Counted from the first letter of the stretch, positions 42,674 through 53,516 are shown. The stretch is DNA of 64,000 nucleotides from Drechmeria coniospora (GCF_001625195.1 NC_054391.1:5281157-5345156); one strand, 5' to 3'. Made by a program: numbers and translations. Notes: generated by a model not told the origin, from the letters alone.

Positions 42674-45523
42674 ATGGAGCAGATCGAGACGCAGGCCTCC
42701 GACCTGCGCTATCTCGCACAGGTGCCCGTCGCGCTTAGTGACTCGGCGAGCGTCTCGTACGGCACGCCGCAGCCGCGACCGGCGCAGGGAAGCCCAGACG
42801 GTTCCGCGACCTTCGGAGACAATTCCGCCCTCGCATCCCATTCCAACAAGCGCAAGTCGATCGACGATGGGCCTGGATCGGGACAGAAGCAGACGAGGAG
42901 CAAGAGGAACCGTGTGAGTTTTACTCTTTTCCTTGTGCCCATCCGCCGGCGATGCTGCCATCCGACGACCGGCCGCCCCTGGGGCCACCCAGCAAATTTC
43001 CGCCCGCACCAGCCGCTGGCCTGCAGCGTTGCCGTCATCTGATGCGCGTCCAACGCACGCACGCCACGACGAGCATCCTGCGTCAGCCTTCGTGTCGGCG
43101 GGCAATCGGGTAGATGCGTCGCATGCCGGGCATGTTGAGATGGTACCTGCAATGCTGACGGATGGTTTCTTGGCCGGCGGCAGTACATTTCCATAGCATG
43201 GCAAGTCTTCCCTCGCCCCCCTCCCCCCTCTCCTGCATTCGCCACCTCCCGTCTCGCCATGATGCGAAGCCATCCGACTGACCGTCCTCGTCCTCGCAGC
43301 AACGAGTGCAAGAGACGCAAGATCAAGTGCAATGGCGAAACGCCGTGCCAGCGCTGCGGCAACCTGAACCTCGCCTGCCTCTACGCGCCCAACTGCTGCT
43401 CCAACAACTTCAAGGACACGGACGAGTTCAAGGAGGTCATGACCCAGCTCAACCGCCTGCAGGGAGACGTCAGCTGGCTCAACCAGACCATTCAAGCCAT
43501 GCAGCAGAATGAAGGACACGGCCGCATGCACCCCGTCGATCGCCCGATGGTCGGCCCGAACTCGGTCATGGCCTCCTCGGTCATGGCCCCCTCGCCGTCC
43601 CAGAGCTCGGCCTCGGCTCAGCGGCCGGATCTGCCGTCGCACGGCAAGTCGGGAGCCTTCCGAGGGCCGACCAGCATGGCCTTCAGCCTCGACGTCGCCA
43701 ACACGACCATCTCGAACATGGGCTACCGCGGCATCGATGACGTCAACGTCGACGTCGACGACGACGACGACGCCGACCAGCACTTGGCCGACGGTCCCAT
43801 GCGGATGCGGATGCTCGACGCGCCCCACGATCCGCTCTACGATTTCGACAAGGACGAAATGGTTCGGCTCTGTCGTTTTCACGAAGACGAGATCGGCATC
43901 ATGTATCCCGTCCTCAGCATCCACGTCGTCATCACCCACGCCAAGACGATTGCCTCGTACCTCGAGTCTTCGCGGAGCCAGCAGAGGCCCCTGGAGTCCA
44001 TCAACGACGACAAGACGCTGCAGCTCAAGATGGTCATGTGCTGCGCCCTCGCGGTTGAGAACCACGGCCACAGCGACAAGGCGATTCGCCTCTTGGAGAG
44101 CATGGAGGCCGTCGTGAATCGAAAGCTCATGTCCGACGTCAGCGACGTCGCCAACCTTCCGCTTCTCTGTCTCCTCGCCGGCTACCGCTTCCTGTCCAAC
44201 GATGAGATCCTCGCCTGGCGAGTCATGGGGCAGGTCGTCCGGCTCTGCGTCGAGCTCGGCATCCACCAGAAGAGGGTTCTCATGAAGATCCAGGACGAGA
44301 CGGAGCGGAGGAACGCCCTCAACAGCTTCTGGTCCGCCATCGTCCTCGACCGCCGCTGGGGCTTCGCCACGGGCCTGCCGTTTGCCCTCAAGGACGAGGA
44401 GATTGACCCGCAGCTGCCCTACCCTGTGAGTACGCCTTGTGTTTCGATGCCGTCCGCCGTCCTTCGTACCTGTCGCTCATCCGTGCCTCTCGTCGGCCCC
44501 CCCTCCAGGATGAATTCCCCTTTCTCGTCGCCATGATTTCCTACTCCCGACTCGGCGCCAAAGTCTGGCGTCAGGTCTCCCATTTCGGCCCCGTCTTGGC
44601 CCGAGAGCTGCAGCTCGAAGAGATTGACAACCTCGATCGCGAGATCTTGCAATGGTACGAGAGCGTGCCGGACGAGGTCAAGGTCCAGAACTGGGACAAG
44701 GAGAAGCAGATGACGTCGACGCCGTCGTACAACTTGCAACGGCTGAGAATTTGGACCTATCTGCGACTGAACCAGGTGAGCGCGCACGCGGCGAGCCCCC
44801 GTGACGTCGAAGCCTGACCTGACGGCATAGATCCGGATATGGCTGTACACGCCAATACTGCACAGCGCGACGAGCATCATGCAGAACCCCCAGCTAGCGC
44901 AGCAAGTCGTCGATCTCGCCAAGGATACCATACAGTACCTGAACCACCTCAACAGCACGACGAACCTGTACCGCAGAGCCCAGGTCTTTTACCACCAGTT
45001 TTTGACCTCGGCCATCGCTGTCGTCTTCCTTGCCTCGGTCCACGCCCCGGTGCGCTTCAGCGCCATCTGCCGCGAGGAGTTCTACATGGCCCTCGACCTC
45101 GTCAAGGACCTCTCGGCCATGAGCTGGGTCTCGAAGCGTCTCTGGCGCACCATTAAGTCGCTCAAGGATGTCGCGCCTCGCTTCGGCCTGAATCCCGACG
45201 ACGATCCTCATTCGAACGCCGCCCTGGGCATGATCGGCCTCGCTCGTGGACACATGGAGCCGGCTCCCGTCGGGCAAACCCCCTTCCCCATGACCATACC
45301 TGCACTCCAGCAACCGGTCCCGGAGCCGCAGGTTGGCCACAACGGCAAGAGGATACAGAGCGAGCTTTCGAGAATCTTTGAGGGCTACGTCGGCCTCAAC
45401 GGTTTCCAATTTGACACGGGCGACACCCAAGTGTCCCCTCCTTCGGACCTACCTCCCGAATCCAACGGTGCGCTGTTTCCGACGGCCGGAACCGTGTTTC
45501 CTCATTTTCGGGAGATGTACTGA
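42674..45523 (+). CDS. Zn(II)2Cys6 transcription factor with fungal MHR domain
   Basis: Five exons: 42674-42913, 43184-43200, 43300-44425, 44509-44775 and 44831-45523, 780 residues. The zinc cluster is Cys86-x2-Cys89-x6-Cys96-x5-Cys102-x2-Cys105-x6-Cys112. Cys86 is split across exons: TG from a 17-base microexon and C from the next exon, with a GC-AG intron between them. Basic residues before (QTRSKRNR) and inside the cluster (KRRKIK) fit DNA binding. A linker helix (FKEVMTQLNRLQGDVSWLNQ) may dimerise. The MHR region runs from about residue 290 to 520 and includes the LWRVMG-like stretch AWRVMGQVVRLCVELGIHQK. The ATG at 42674 has a good context; an earlier in-frame ATG at 42515 is less likely. 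The target pathway is unknown. Confidence 0.9.
43184..43200 (+). other. 17-nt microexon encoding the start of the zinc cluster
   Basis: Bases TACATTTCCATAGCATG follow a CAG acceptor and precede GCAAGT, a canonical GC donor. Translated in phase they give YISIA plus the first two bases of Cys86. The residues YISIACNEC are what this class of regulator carries before KRRKIKC. Confidence 0.82.
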
Positions 45524-46585
45524 GCAGACTAAACGTCCTATTTTCATGTATACTGTATGGGCATGTATGAGCATGTATGGGCATGCGTGGGTATATATCG
45601 GCGGCCAACTATCTCTCTCTTTACGCCGCCATAGGCGTGCGTCTGCTTTATTTGCCCAAGTTTGTGGGAAGGCACCCCTGCGGCCTGTCCCTGGACAACG
45701 ATCTGCGATCCAAGGCCGGGGCTGAGTAGCGACGCGAAACCGGCGTCGTGTCGTTTGCACATGCGGGAGTTTGAGTGGAAATGTAGATTGTATGGTTGGT
45801 GTAATGTAGTGCAGCTGCAACTGCGCAGGAACTCGGGGTGGGCTGGGAGCAGGTCACGGTTCATCCAGCATCATCAAGGATGGAATCCTGACTCCTGAAT
45901 GCTGGAGCAGAAAACCTGCGTCATCAGCGCGAAGATAATGACCAAAAAGCAGTCACTGACAAAGTGACTTTGTTATTTTCCATTGATGTGGTTCTGGCCT
46001 CTCTTCCGACGACGATGTTGTCTTCGTTCCACGGGCCGCTCATCACCGTGAATGTTGGACGCGCTTGTGTGATTGATGATGCTTGTGGCATAGTTGAATC
46101 GGCGATGATGGCGACAATGCTTCGTACCGTCTCTTTCATGACTTGGATTGGATCATTTCTCCCCCTCCTTTGTCATGACGATCCTCGGGCCTCCAGTCTT
46201 ACTGCGCACTTTGTCACGGTGAGTTCAAAGGCGAACAAATAGCGGGTTTCCTTTCAGCTGGACTGATGTTCAAAGTTGGCCGGGTGCTCTGATTCAGCGA
46301 GATGTAATTGCTGGATGTCGGCAGATAGAAGATGGTGTATGGCCCAAGAGCGCAGTTGTCTTCCAGCGTCATGTCCTCGATCGTTGCCTCGTCACGGCGA
46401 GCTTCCATATACGTGCATCACAGCAGCATGGTCGAGCCCGTTTCCGTGTGAGAGAGTGAGCGTCTCCTTACCAACTTTGCAGGCTCCCACTTCCTCCTGC
46501 CACCTCGAAATCTTGCTCAAACTATCGGCACAGAGTCAAATTCAAGAGGGAATTCTCGTTGCCCTTCTCGTTCGCCGGCGACAGG
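45524..46585. other. Intergenic spacer, about 1.1 kb
   Basis: 3' flank of the regulator and promoter of the Cys-rich orphan. Apart from a 10-base tandem repeat, nothing is recognisable. Confidence 0.5.
45554..45593. repeat. Tandem repeat, 10-base unit, four copies
   Basis: Unit TGTATGGGCA at 45554, 45564, 45574 and 45584; the second copy has one change and the last has diverged (TGCGTGGGTA). It starts 31 bases after the regulator's stop codon, so it is probably in its 3' untranslated region. Confidence 0.85.
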
Positions 46586-47176
46586 ATGTGCTACCGAGTC
46601 ACGTCCCACATGATGCGTTGCGACGCGAGACCGATCATCTCTAATGGCGAGGTCGAGATCGTCAACGGATACTCGGAACCGACGGCGTGCATGTGCGGGA
46701 AGCAAGACGACATCAAGGAGAGGCTGCGTTGCGACTGGCACGGATGCTGCCGCACGGCGACCAGGGTGCACCTCTGCGAGAAGGCGGGCCAGTGCCTTAC
46801 CGTCCCCTTCCACCGCTACTTCCAGTCGAGGATGGAGGTGGAGGCCGATGACTGGAGCGGAAGCATCGGACGGGATGCGCCATGGCCCGAGATGTTCGTG
46901 CTGGACGACGAACACATCCCGCGCGGATGCCAAACGCCCGGCTCGAGGGTCGAATACGAACAACCGACGTTCCGGGAAGCGATGAAGGAGATGCTCGCCA
47001 TCGGGCAGTGCATCGCCCAGATGGACAGGATGGCCAACCAGGTGCAGACGAACCGGAAACTGCTCGTCGAGCTGATGGAGCACAGGTCCAACATGTACGT
47101 TCGACCAGCTGGCCGATACGTCGCATTCGGACTCGCCCATAGGAGGGGGAGCCATCTCGGAGGCGAGAGCGGGTAG
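46586..47176 (+). CDS. Orphan Cys-rich protein, 196 residues
   Basis: The frame is open from 46559, but the second ATG (46586) gives a protein beginning MCYRVTSHMMRCDARP, a start seen in small fungal proteins of unknown role that begin with MCY and carry scattered Cys/His. Cys occurs in pairs or groups: CMCG, CDWHGCC, HLC, GQC. A helical stretch (FREAMKEMLAIGQCIAQMDRM...NRKLLVELMEH) occupies about residues 125-165. It has no signal peptide. The Cys/His pattern could bind zinc, but I recognise no defined domain. The coding case rests on open length and a G/C-rich third position; no homology evidence is available. Confidence 0.5.
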   Translation: MCYRVTSHMMRCDARPIISNGEVEIVNGYSEPTACMCGKQDDIKERLRCDWHGCCRTATRVHLCEKAGQCLTVPFHRYFQSRMEVEADDWSGSIGRDAPWPEMFVLDDEHIPRGCQTPGSRVEYEQPTFREAMKEMLAIGQCIAQMDRMANQVQTNRKLLVELMEHRSNMYVRPAGRYVAFGLAHRRGSHLGGESG

Positions 47177-48927
47177 ATTCGAGCCTGAGTTCAAGCCATT
47201 TCTTGTATCGATGCATCATTCGACATGCTGCAGGGCAAAGGAAAGAATGGACGGGCGACTTGGACGATGCATGCCGAAGAGCATTGATGAGAGCCGTCCC
47301 GTGGACGAATAAATGTCCTCGACAAGGGCGTTGTTTGTTGCCAGATGGAGAGTGGCGAGGTAGGAGAGGGCGGGGAAGAGACCAAGGTTCGGATGCACAA
47401 AGAAGACATTGTGCGGTGATGCGGCGCTCGAGAGAATATGTGATGGCTATTGAGCGTCCTTGGAGGATTGCTGCGCAATCAGAGGTCAATCTGGAAGAGG
47501 ACGAGCAACATGATGAAGGGATCGATGGCGGCTCGAAGGTCGGTGAGGGAGCCAAGTCAACACGCAAACACACCCAACAAGTACCAGGACTACGTACGTA
47601 ATACTTCGTACTTCCTGGTAGGTTAGTTCTAAGCAGTAGATACCAAAGTATCAAGGTAGTGCGTTGTACGGAGGACAGGATAACTAGTACACAGTGCCAG
47701 ATACCTCACAGGACACGTCCATTGGAATTGTTGTTGCTGTTGTGCAAAGGTACCGGAACACTGGTATCGTGTTACTTGAGAAGAGGCCGCCATTGCTACC
47801 ACTACCGTTGTACTACGACCGATGCCTGTTATCAGTTACAGGTAGTTGCAAGCCGCCTGGTTCCGGGGCATGCAGGTACGAGGCCCCCCCAAGGCCGCAG
47901 GGCGGTTCGAGAGCCGAGCACATACTGTGCACTGAGCTGCGCCATTCTACAGCACAGGAAGCCTGACCCCCGCCTGGCATCGATTGGGACGTTGGACGTT
48001 TCCCGCGGGCGGGCATGTGAATATCCATTCGCCGACGCTCATCCAAGACATGGATTATATGGACTTGGATGCTCGAGTGGCTGGCCGATGTCGGATCGAA
48101 TGCCATCAGCCGGACCAGTCCGCGCGCTTGCTTATCTCGAAGTCTACTAGTTGCCCTGGCAGTGACAAATGGACAGAGGATCATCTCAGCTGGGCTCGCT
48201 AGATAGGGACTAATGGAAGCCTAGCGGTTATGGATGCCTACATCCGTGTGAAACGACTCATCATGGGCACTGGGCACAGGGCAAGGAGCATTGGGCACTT
48301 GCGGCGCCGAGATTTCTGGGCCAACACCCCAACTTGAGAGCTTCGAAACTTTCCAATTATATCCATTCCTGTACGCATGTTGAAAGCAGGCACCTGTTGG
48401 TTGCGACTGGAGATGGAGGTGGCTTTGTCGTGCAAACATACGCTGCTCGACATGACTTAGGCGTACCTTGTGTGTCTGGTCCAGCGGACTGTACTTGCAT
48501 GGACAAGCACTGTTTAACGAGGTTTGTTATGATCTTCTCAAAGAAGTATTCCTGTATTGGATGGTACATGGTGCTGGCTAGGTATTACCGAGAACTCCGA
48601 AGCAGCTAAAGGAAGGGAAATGACGGATGGCCAATTCGCACTGTGACGTGACTGTTCGCCTCCCCCTCAACACCAAGACCAAGACCGGTATGAATCATGC
48701 GACCTATTTCTAGTAGCATGGCGTACCCTGTACGTATACCTACTAACCTATGTACGCCATCTTCGTTCCCCGCGGGGAACTTGGCACAGCTCCGTGTCCA
48801 CCGGCGACCATGAAGGATGGATGAATGAACGACCCTGTACGCCCTCGCTTGCCTCAGCCTTGCCCGGCCTCCGCGTACGCGAGACGAAGCACAGCAAATG
48901 CAGGTACGGTCCACCGTCTATTCCATA
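47177..48927. other. Intergenic region, 1.75 kb
   Basis: Lies between the Cys-rich orphan and the second regulator. Frames on both strands are Arg/Ser/Pro-rich with no recognisable motif. The 3' part (about 48400-48927) is the promoter side of the regulator. Confidence 0.5.
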
Positions 48928-51125
48928 ATGCCACAGAAAGCACAGGCTGCCGAGCGGCCGTACCGATCCCATCTCCGGCCAGCCTGCGTTCCATGTCGCC
49001 GCCGGAAGTCGAGGTGCCAGATCGAGGCCGATTCCGAAACCTGTGTCACTTGCCGCGCTCACCGCACCAGCTGCTTCTTTCCAGATATCAAACGAAACGC
49101 GGAAAGCCGAGAAGCCAGCCACGGGGGTCTTCCGAGGGATGATGGATCGAGGCCGAGACCAAGGCGACCACCCTCTCAGGGCGCCGTCACGCCATCGGCG
49201 AAACCATCAAGGACGTCATCCTCCACTTCTGCTCCAAAGCCCCCTCGGGGCACCCCATCGGTCGCAGGAGTCACCATGAGGACGGCAGCTCTCATGGAGC
49301 CATCGTCCACTGCCGCCTTTCCCCCGGGTCGACCCTCGGTTTCGGATCCTTCAGGCCATGGCCTGTCGACGGCAACGACTAGATCGGAGCCACAGTCTCC
49401 CGTGCCCCTGGGCTCGTGCGATGACCATCACGTAAACCTTCACATTGTCGGACCTACCGACACCAACGATAGCCAAGTGCTGTCAGATTATCTCGTCGCC
49501 ATTCCCGAGGCCATGCGCGGCACCCGCATGGTCGTGCCCGAGTCCGCCGGACCTTCGAAGCCCGTCCTGTTCACCATGGTCCGAAAGCTCCCCCTCGGCC
49601 TGCAGGTGAATCGGAGCCTGTCGGCGGAAAAGCTTGAAATCATCGAGCAGTTGCTCGGGGACCATGTCGACGCCGTCATTGATGAGTATGTTTGTCCTTG
49701 CCGTCTACCACGCAGCAGCCTTGTCGTCATGTGGTCTCAGCAAGCCGAACCTAACCCGTCGAGCTAGGTATTTCATCAAGGCCAACGACTGCCTGCCACT
49801 TGTGGATGAGCATTCGTTTCGGCAGCAATATAGGGACGGCAAATCCCGCCTTTCGCCGGCCCTCCTCTCCTGCATGTACGCCAACACCCTCGTGTACTGG
49901 CGACACTCGCCCAAACTGTCCCTTCACAAAAGCCCGGACAGCAGGTTCGTCTGGAACCTCGCCAACGAAGCTCTCTACTCGGAGCTCCACGTATCACCAG
50001 GAATCTCCATCATCAAGGCGATTCTGCTCAACATTGGCGGCCGGCCGACGACCTCGCTCATCGGAAACGGCGTCCTGCTCGGTTCTGCCGTGTCCATGGC
50101 TCACTCCCTCGGTCTCAATCACAGCCCACTGACGTGGAAGATTCCTCGGTCGGAAAAGAATCTGCGAATGAAGACTTGGTGGGCATTGCTTCTGCACGAC
50201 AGGTGGTAAGCGTTATTTGCAGTGACCTGCTGCCGCCGTTGCTACCCTCGACGCATCGAGCCAACGTTTGACACGCGACAGGATAAGTCTGGCACATGGC
50301 ACACCACCGCACATCTCGCGGGACCAATGCAACGTCCCCTTACCGGAGCTCGAGTATCTCTGCGACGACGATCCGTCCGACAAACAGGTGAGGACTGCCT
50401 CGGTCTTCATCGCCTTGTGCAACTTGACCAACGTGCTCGACAATCATCTGCAACACGTCTATCGTCTCGGCAGAGACAGGCCTTGGGGAACTACCAAGCT
50501 TGAGCTGTCCCTGAACGGTTGGGTCGAGTCGCTGGCCGGCTGCACGAGACTCATCGTCGTCCGCGGCTCGAACCTTGAAATCCCCGGGGCCGCCAATCTT
50601 CGGCTTGCCTACCTTACCACCCGCCTGCTGCTGCAACGCATCGAGCTCGAGTCGGCCAAGCAGACGTATCCACCGGCAAATCAGAATCTGATGAACCGCT
50701 ACATCGAGGCACGCCGCACGTCGGAGGAGATTCTCTTTCTCGTCCAGGAGCTGCAGCCGCAACAGCTCGGCGACTTTTGGCTGTCCGTCAGTGCATTTGC
50801 CTTTCCCGCAACCGTCAACTTTCTTCTGCGGTGCGGTCTCGAATCAGAAAGTTCTCTGTCAAGACTGGCGCAGAGCACCTCGTTTCGAATTGCCAGGGGT
50901 TTGATCGATGCGCTCCGAAGTCATCAAGAGGTGTCCGGCTGGGATCTTGGAGACGTCTGTCTCGCGCAGCACGCCGACGTGGTCGACAAGGTTTTGGGGG
51001 GCGCTCTGCCAGATGAGCAGAGAAATTTTACCATGGCGGATATCGAGGATTTTGTCATGCCAGACATATCCTTTCTTGACCAGTATTTTCCGAGTCTTTG
51101 GGATCCGTTGCAGAATGTGTGGTGA
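48928..51125 (+). CDS. Zn(II)2Cys6 transcription factor with fungal MHR domain
   Basis: Exons 48928-49685, 49768-50205 and 50282-51125 encode 679 residues, with GT-AG introns of 82 and 76 bases. The cluster is Cys20-x2-Cys23-x6-Cys30-x8-Cys39-x2-Cys42-x6-Cys49, preceded by Arg residues. A Ser/Pro-rich linker spans residues 55-180. The MHR domain begins around residue 250 at YFIKANDCLPLVDEHSF and includes GSAVSMAHSLGLNHSP and LRMKTWWALLLHDRW, a typical helix of this domain; the second splice rebuilds that Trp. The ATG at 48928 gives the shortest N-terminus; one 30 bases upstream is possible. It lies 1 kb from the dialkylglycine decarboxylase-like gene, so it could control it, though a tRNA gene lies between. 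Confidence 0.9.
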
Positions 51126-51619
51126 GCCGGGCGAGATGACCAAACTTCGGAGAATAGAACAAACTAGTGATGAGTGAATTGCTACTCCGTATTGATGAAC
51201 GCGTTCACAGGCGCCAAGTGCAAATCATTCAAACGTTCGACGAGCAAAGACGAGCTCAGCCTTAACGGATGGATGCCGACGTCACGTTTTGATTCTTGCG
51301 CATGCCTGATTGACCCGACTAGCGCTTGTCCTTGGCGAAACGGCGAAAGGTCATTGTTGGATTGTAGGTAACTGGATTGCGTGTGGCATGGGACAAAAAA
51401 GGAACTTAACACCTCAAGTTTCTTCTACCTTCATATGCCGCAAGCTTCGATGTTGAAGGAATATCAACTGTAACGAGCAAAAAAGTCGTGCAAACTAGCA
51501 AAAACAGTACGCATAACCATAAATCCCCCTGCCGGAGAAAGGTCATTGATAGATTGTAGGTAACTGGATTGCGTGAACATAAAAGCCCCCAGTCAGAATC
51601 AACTGTAACGAGCAAAAAA
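51126..51619. repeat. Degenerate duplication beside the tRNA gene
   Basis: Three short blocks occur twice in the same order. Block A (GGTCATTG..GATTGTAGGTAACTGGATTGCGTG) is at 51349-51384 and 51540-51575. Block B (AACTGTAACGAGCAAAAAAG) is at about 51467-51486 and 51601-51620. Block C (CCCCCTGCCGGA) is at 51525-51536 and, as the tRNA 3' end itself, at 51621-51632. Each copy therefore ends in tRNA-like bases. No coding frame was seen. Confidence 0.75.
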
Positions 51620-51691
51620 GCCCCCTGCCGGACTCGAACCGGCAATCTCAAGATTAGAAGTCTTGCGCCTTAGCCATTAGGCCAAGGGGGC
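51620..51691 (-). tRNA. tRNA-Arg (anticodon UCU)
   Basis: On the minus strand a 72-base cloverleaf folds fully. The acceptor stem is GCCCCCT/AGGGGGC, the D stem GCCT/AGGC, the anticodon stem CAAGA/TCTTG around loop CTTCTAA, which places TCT as anticodon, and the T stem GCCGG/CCGGC with loop TTCGAGT. There is no intron. It reads AGA codons. Confidence 0.95.
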
Positions 51692-52106
51692 TAGAAATAT
51701 GCCAATTCGGGAGCCTAAAGAAACCTATTAAGGTGGGTTTGATGAGTGGGTGTGAAAATCTGAAAGCTGGAACGCTTGGCCGAGATGATCGGCCCCACTC
51801 CGGCTCCGCCGCGCCGAAAGGAAGGGGGAATGCTTGCCCGCGGGAAACCTGCCGGAAAGATACGATATCGGAGCGGGAGAATGTGCATGAGATGTGCTAG
51901 TCGGAGCCAAGGTAAATATAATTATAGATGGTGATGGTTTGGGTGAGAGCATAGCCTTGGTCGGTGCCGCTGAATTTCAACACCCGTACCAGAAGCCACT
52001 GCGACCCTCCCTCCATATATTGATTGCATTTCGGATATTCAAGGTGCGCCGCCCAAGACCAACCATTACTTTGTCGTCATCCATCCTGTGTACAAAGGGA
52101 AATCAA
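51692..52106. other. Promoter region of the aminotransferase-like gene
   Basis: 415 bases between the tRNA and the next start codon. The frame of the downstream gene is open for 71 codons upstream of its ATG, but the residues there are not family-like. Confidence 0.5.
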
Positions 52107-53516
52107 ATGGCTCCCGGGATTATTGGAAAGGGTGATGCTTCCTCCTTCTTTGCCCAGTCGAAACAAGGGACACCACCAAACCTGTACGTCGGCCTGGACG
52201 AGGATGAGCTCCGTGCCAAGTCTGACCGTCGCCTCCTCTACTACGGCTCACCGTTCCACCGGGACATCATCTCGGGATCGCGTGGCCTGTACATTTACAC
52301 AGCCTCAGGACATCGAATCCTCGACTGGACATCGGGCCAAATGTCATGCCTCCTCGGCCACGGGCACCATGAAATTGTCCAAGTGATCCACGATCATGCC
52401 CTCCAGCTTGACCATCTGTTCTCGGGTATGATCTCGCCGCCGGTCATCTCGCTCGGCGAGCGTCTCTGCAGCGCCTTACCGGAAGGCCTCGACCGCGCTC
52501 TGTTCCTCTCCACGGGCGGCGAAAGTAACGAGGCGGCTATCAAGCTGGCCAAGGTGTACACGGGTAAATTCGAAATCGTCGGCATCGGCGGCTCCTGGCA
52601 CGGCATGACGGCGCAGGCGCAGGGGGCCCAGTACCACTTCGGACGAAGGGGCCACGGCCCACCGATGCCGGGCATGCATATGCTGCCGGCACCAAACGCG
52701 TACCGGTCTGTCTTTCGCACCTCCGAAGGCTACCACGACTGGAAGACGGAGATGGATCACGGGTGGAGGCAGATCGATCTGCAGTCTTGCGGCTCGCTCG
52801 CCGCCTGCATCGTCGAGTGCATACAAAGCTCGGCCGGGATGCATGTCCTCCCGTCTGGCTACCTCGCCGCCCTCAAGGAACACTGCGAGGCCAGAGGTAT
52901 GCTTCTCATCGTCGACGAGGCACAGACGGGCATCGGACGATGCGGAGATTTCGTCGCCATCAACAACGAAGCTTTCGTGCCCGACATACTGACCCTCTCC
53001 AAGACTCTTGGCAACGGCTTGCCCCTGAGCGCGGTGGTGACAAGCGACAAGATCGGTCTCGAAGCCGCTCGCCGCGGCTTCTTCTTCTACACGACGCACG
53101 TCAACGACCCGCTACCGGCGGCCGTCGGCGACAAGGTGCTCGAGATCCTCTTCCGAGACCGACTCGTCGACCACGCTCGTGCCATGGGTCGCCTGCTGCA
53201 CGCGGGGCTGGACCGGCTCTTCTCGCGCTACGGCTGCATCGGCGACGTCCGCGGTCGGGGGCTCATGGCCGGCATCGAGATCGTGTCGGACCGCGAGAGC
53301 AAGGCACCGGCGCTGCCGCTGGCTCATGCCATCGCCGATCGGGCGTATCGTCTTGGCTTATGGGCTAACCTTAGCAGTCATCCGAGCTTCGGCGGCACCT
53401 TCAGGATTGCGCCTCCCATCACCATCTCCGTCGACCAGGTTAAGGAGGGGTTGGCGATTCTGGAAAAAGCGTTTGCCGAGACAGAAGGGACGCTGCCTCT
53501 GCATAATGATGTTTGA
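52107..53516 (+). CDS. Class III PLP enzyme, 2,2-dialkylglycine decarboxylase-like
   Basis: A single exon of 469 residues from the ATG at 52107. The match to bacterial dialkylglycine decarboxylase runs over nearly the whole length. It includes LDHLFSGMISPPVI, STGGESNEAAIKLAK, GGSWHGMT (Trp164, His165), ARGMLLIVDEAQTGIGR with Asp270 contacting the PLP ring nitrogen, and PDILTLSKTLGNGLPLSA with the PLP Lys299. FYTTHVNDPLPAAVG, CIGDVRGRGL and GGTFRIAPP follow. The last carries the Arg that binds substrate carboxylate. Such enzymes decarboxylate 2-aminoisobutyrate and similar amino acids and then transaminate pyruvate. Position 237-238 reads Glu-Cys where the bacterial enzyme has Glu-Pro. No targeting signal is evident. 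Another class III aminotransferase activity remains possible. Confidence 0.87.
   Translation: MAPGIIGKGDASSFFAQSKQGTPPNLYVGLDEDELRAKSDRRLLYYGSPFHRDIISGSRGLYIYTASGHRILDWTSGQMSCLLGHGHHEIVQVIHDHALQLDHLFSGMISPPVISLGERLCSALPEGLDRALFLSTGGESNEAAIKLAKVYTGKFEIVGIGGSWHGMTAQAQGAQYHFGRRGHGPPMPGMHMLPAPNAYRSVFRTSEGYHDWKTEMDHGWRQIDLQSCGSLAACIVECIQSSAGMHVLPSGYLAALKEHCEARGMLLIVDEAQTGIGRCGDFVAINNEAFVPDILTLSKTLGNGLPLSAVVTSDKIGLEAARRGFFFYTTHVNDPLPAAVGDKVLEILFRDRLVDHARAMGRLLHAGLDRLFSRYGCIGDVRGRGLMAGIEIVSDRESKAPALPLAHAIADRAYRLGLWANLSSHPSFGGTFRIAPPITISVDQVKEGLAILEKAFAETEGTLPLHNDV

Noticed and set aside
42572..44266. 564-codon minus-strand frame across the Zn2Cys6 gene
   Set aside because: It is antisense to the zinc cluster and MHR coding exons; Val/His/Asp/Arg-rich composition is a shadow of the sense strand.
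51894..52106. 71-codon N-terminal extension of the decarboxylase-like frame
   Set aside because: No match to the family and no targeting pattern; the ATG at 52107 gives the usual protein length.
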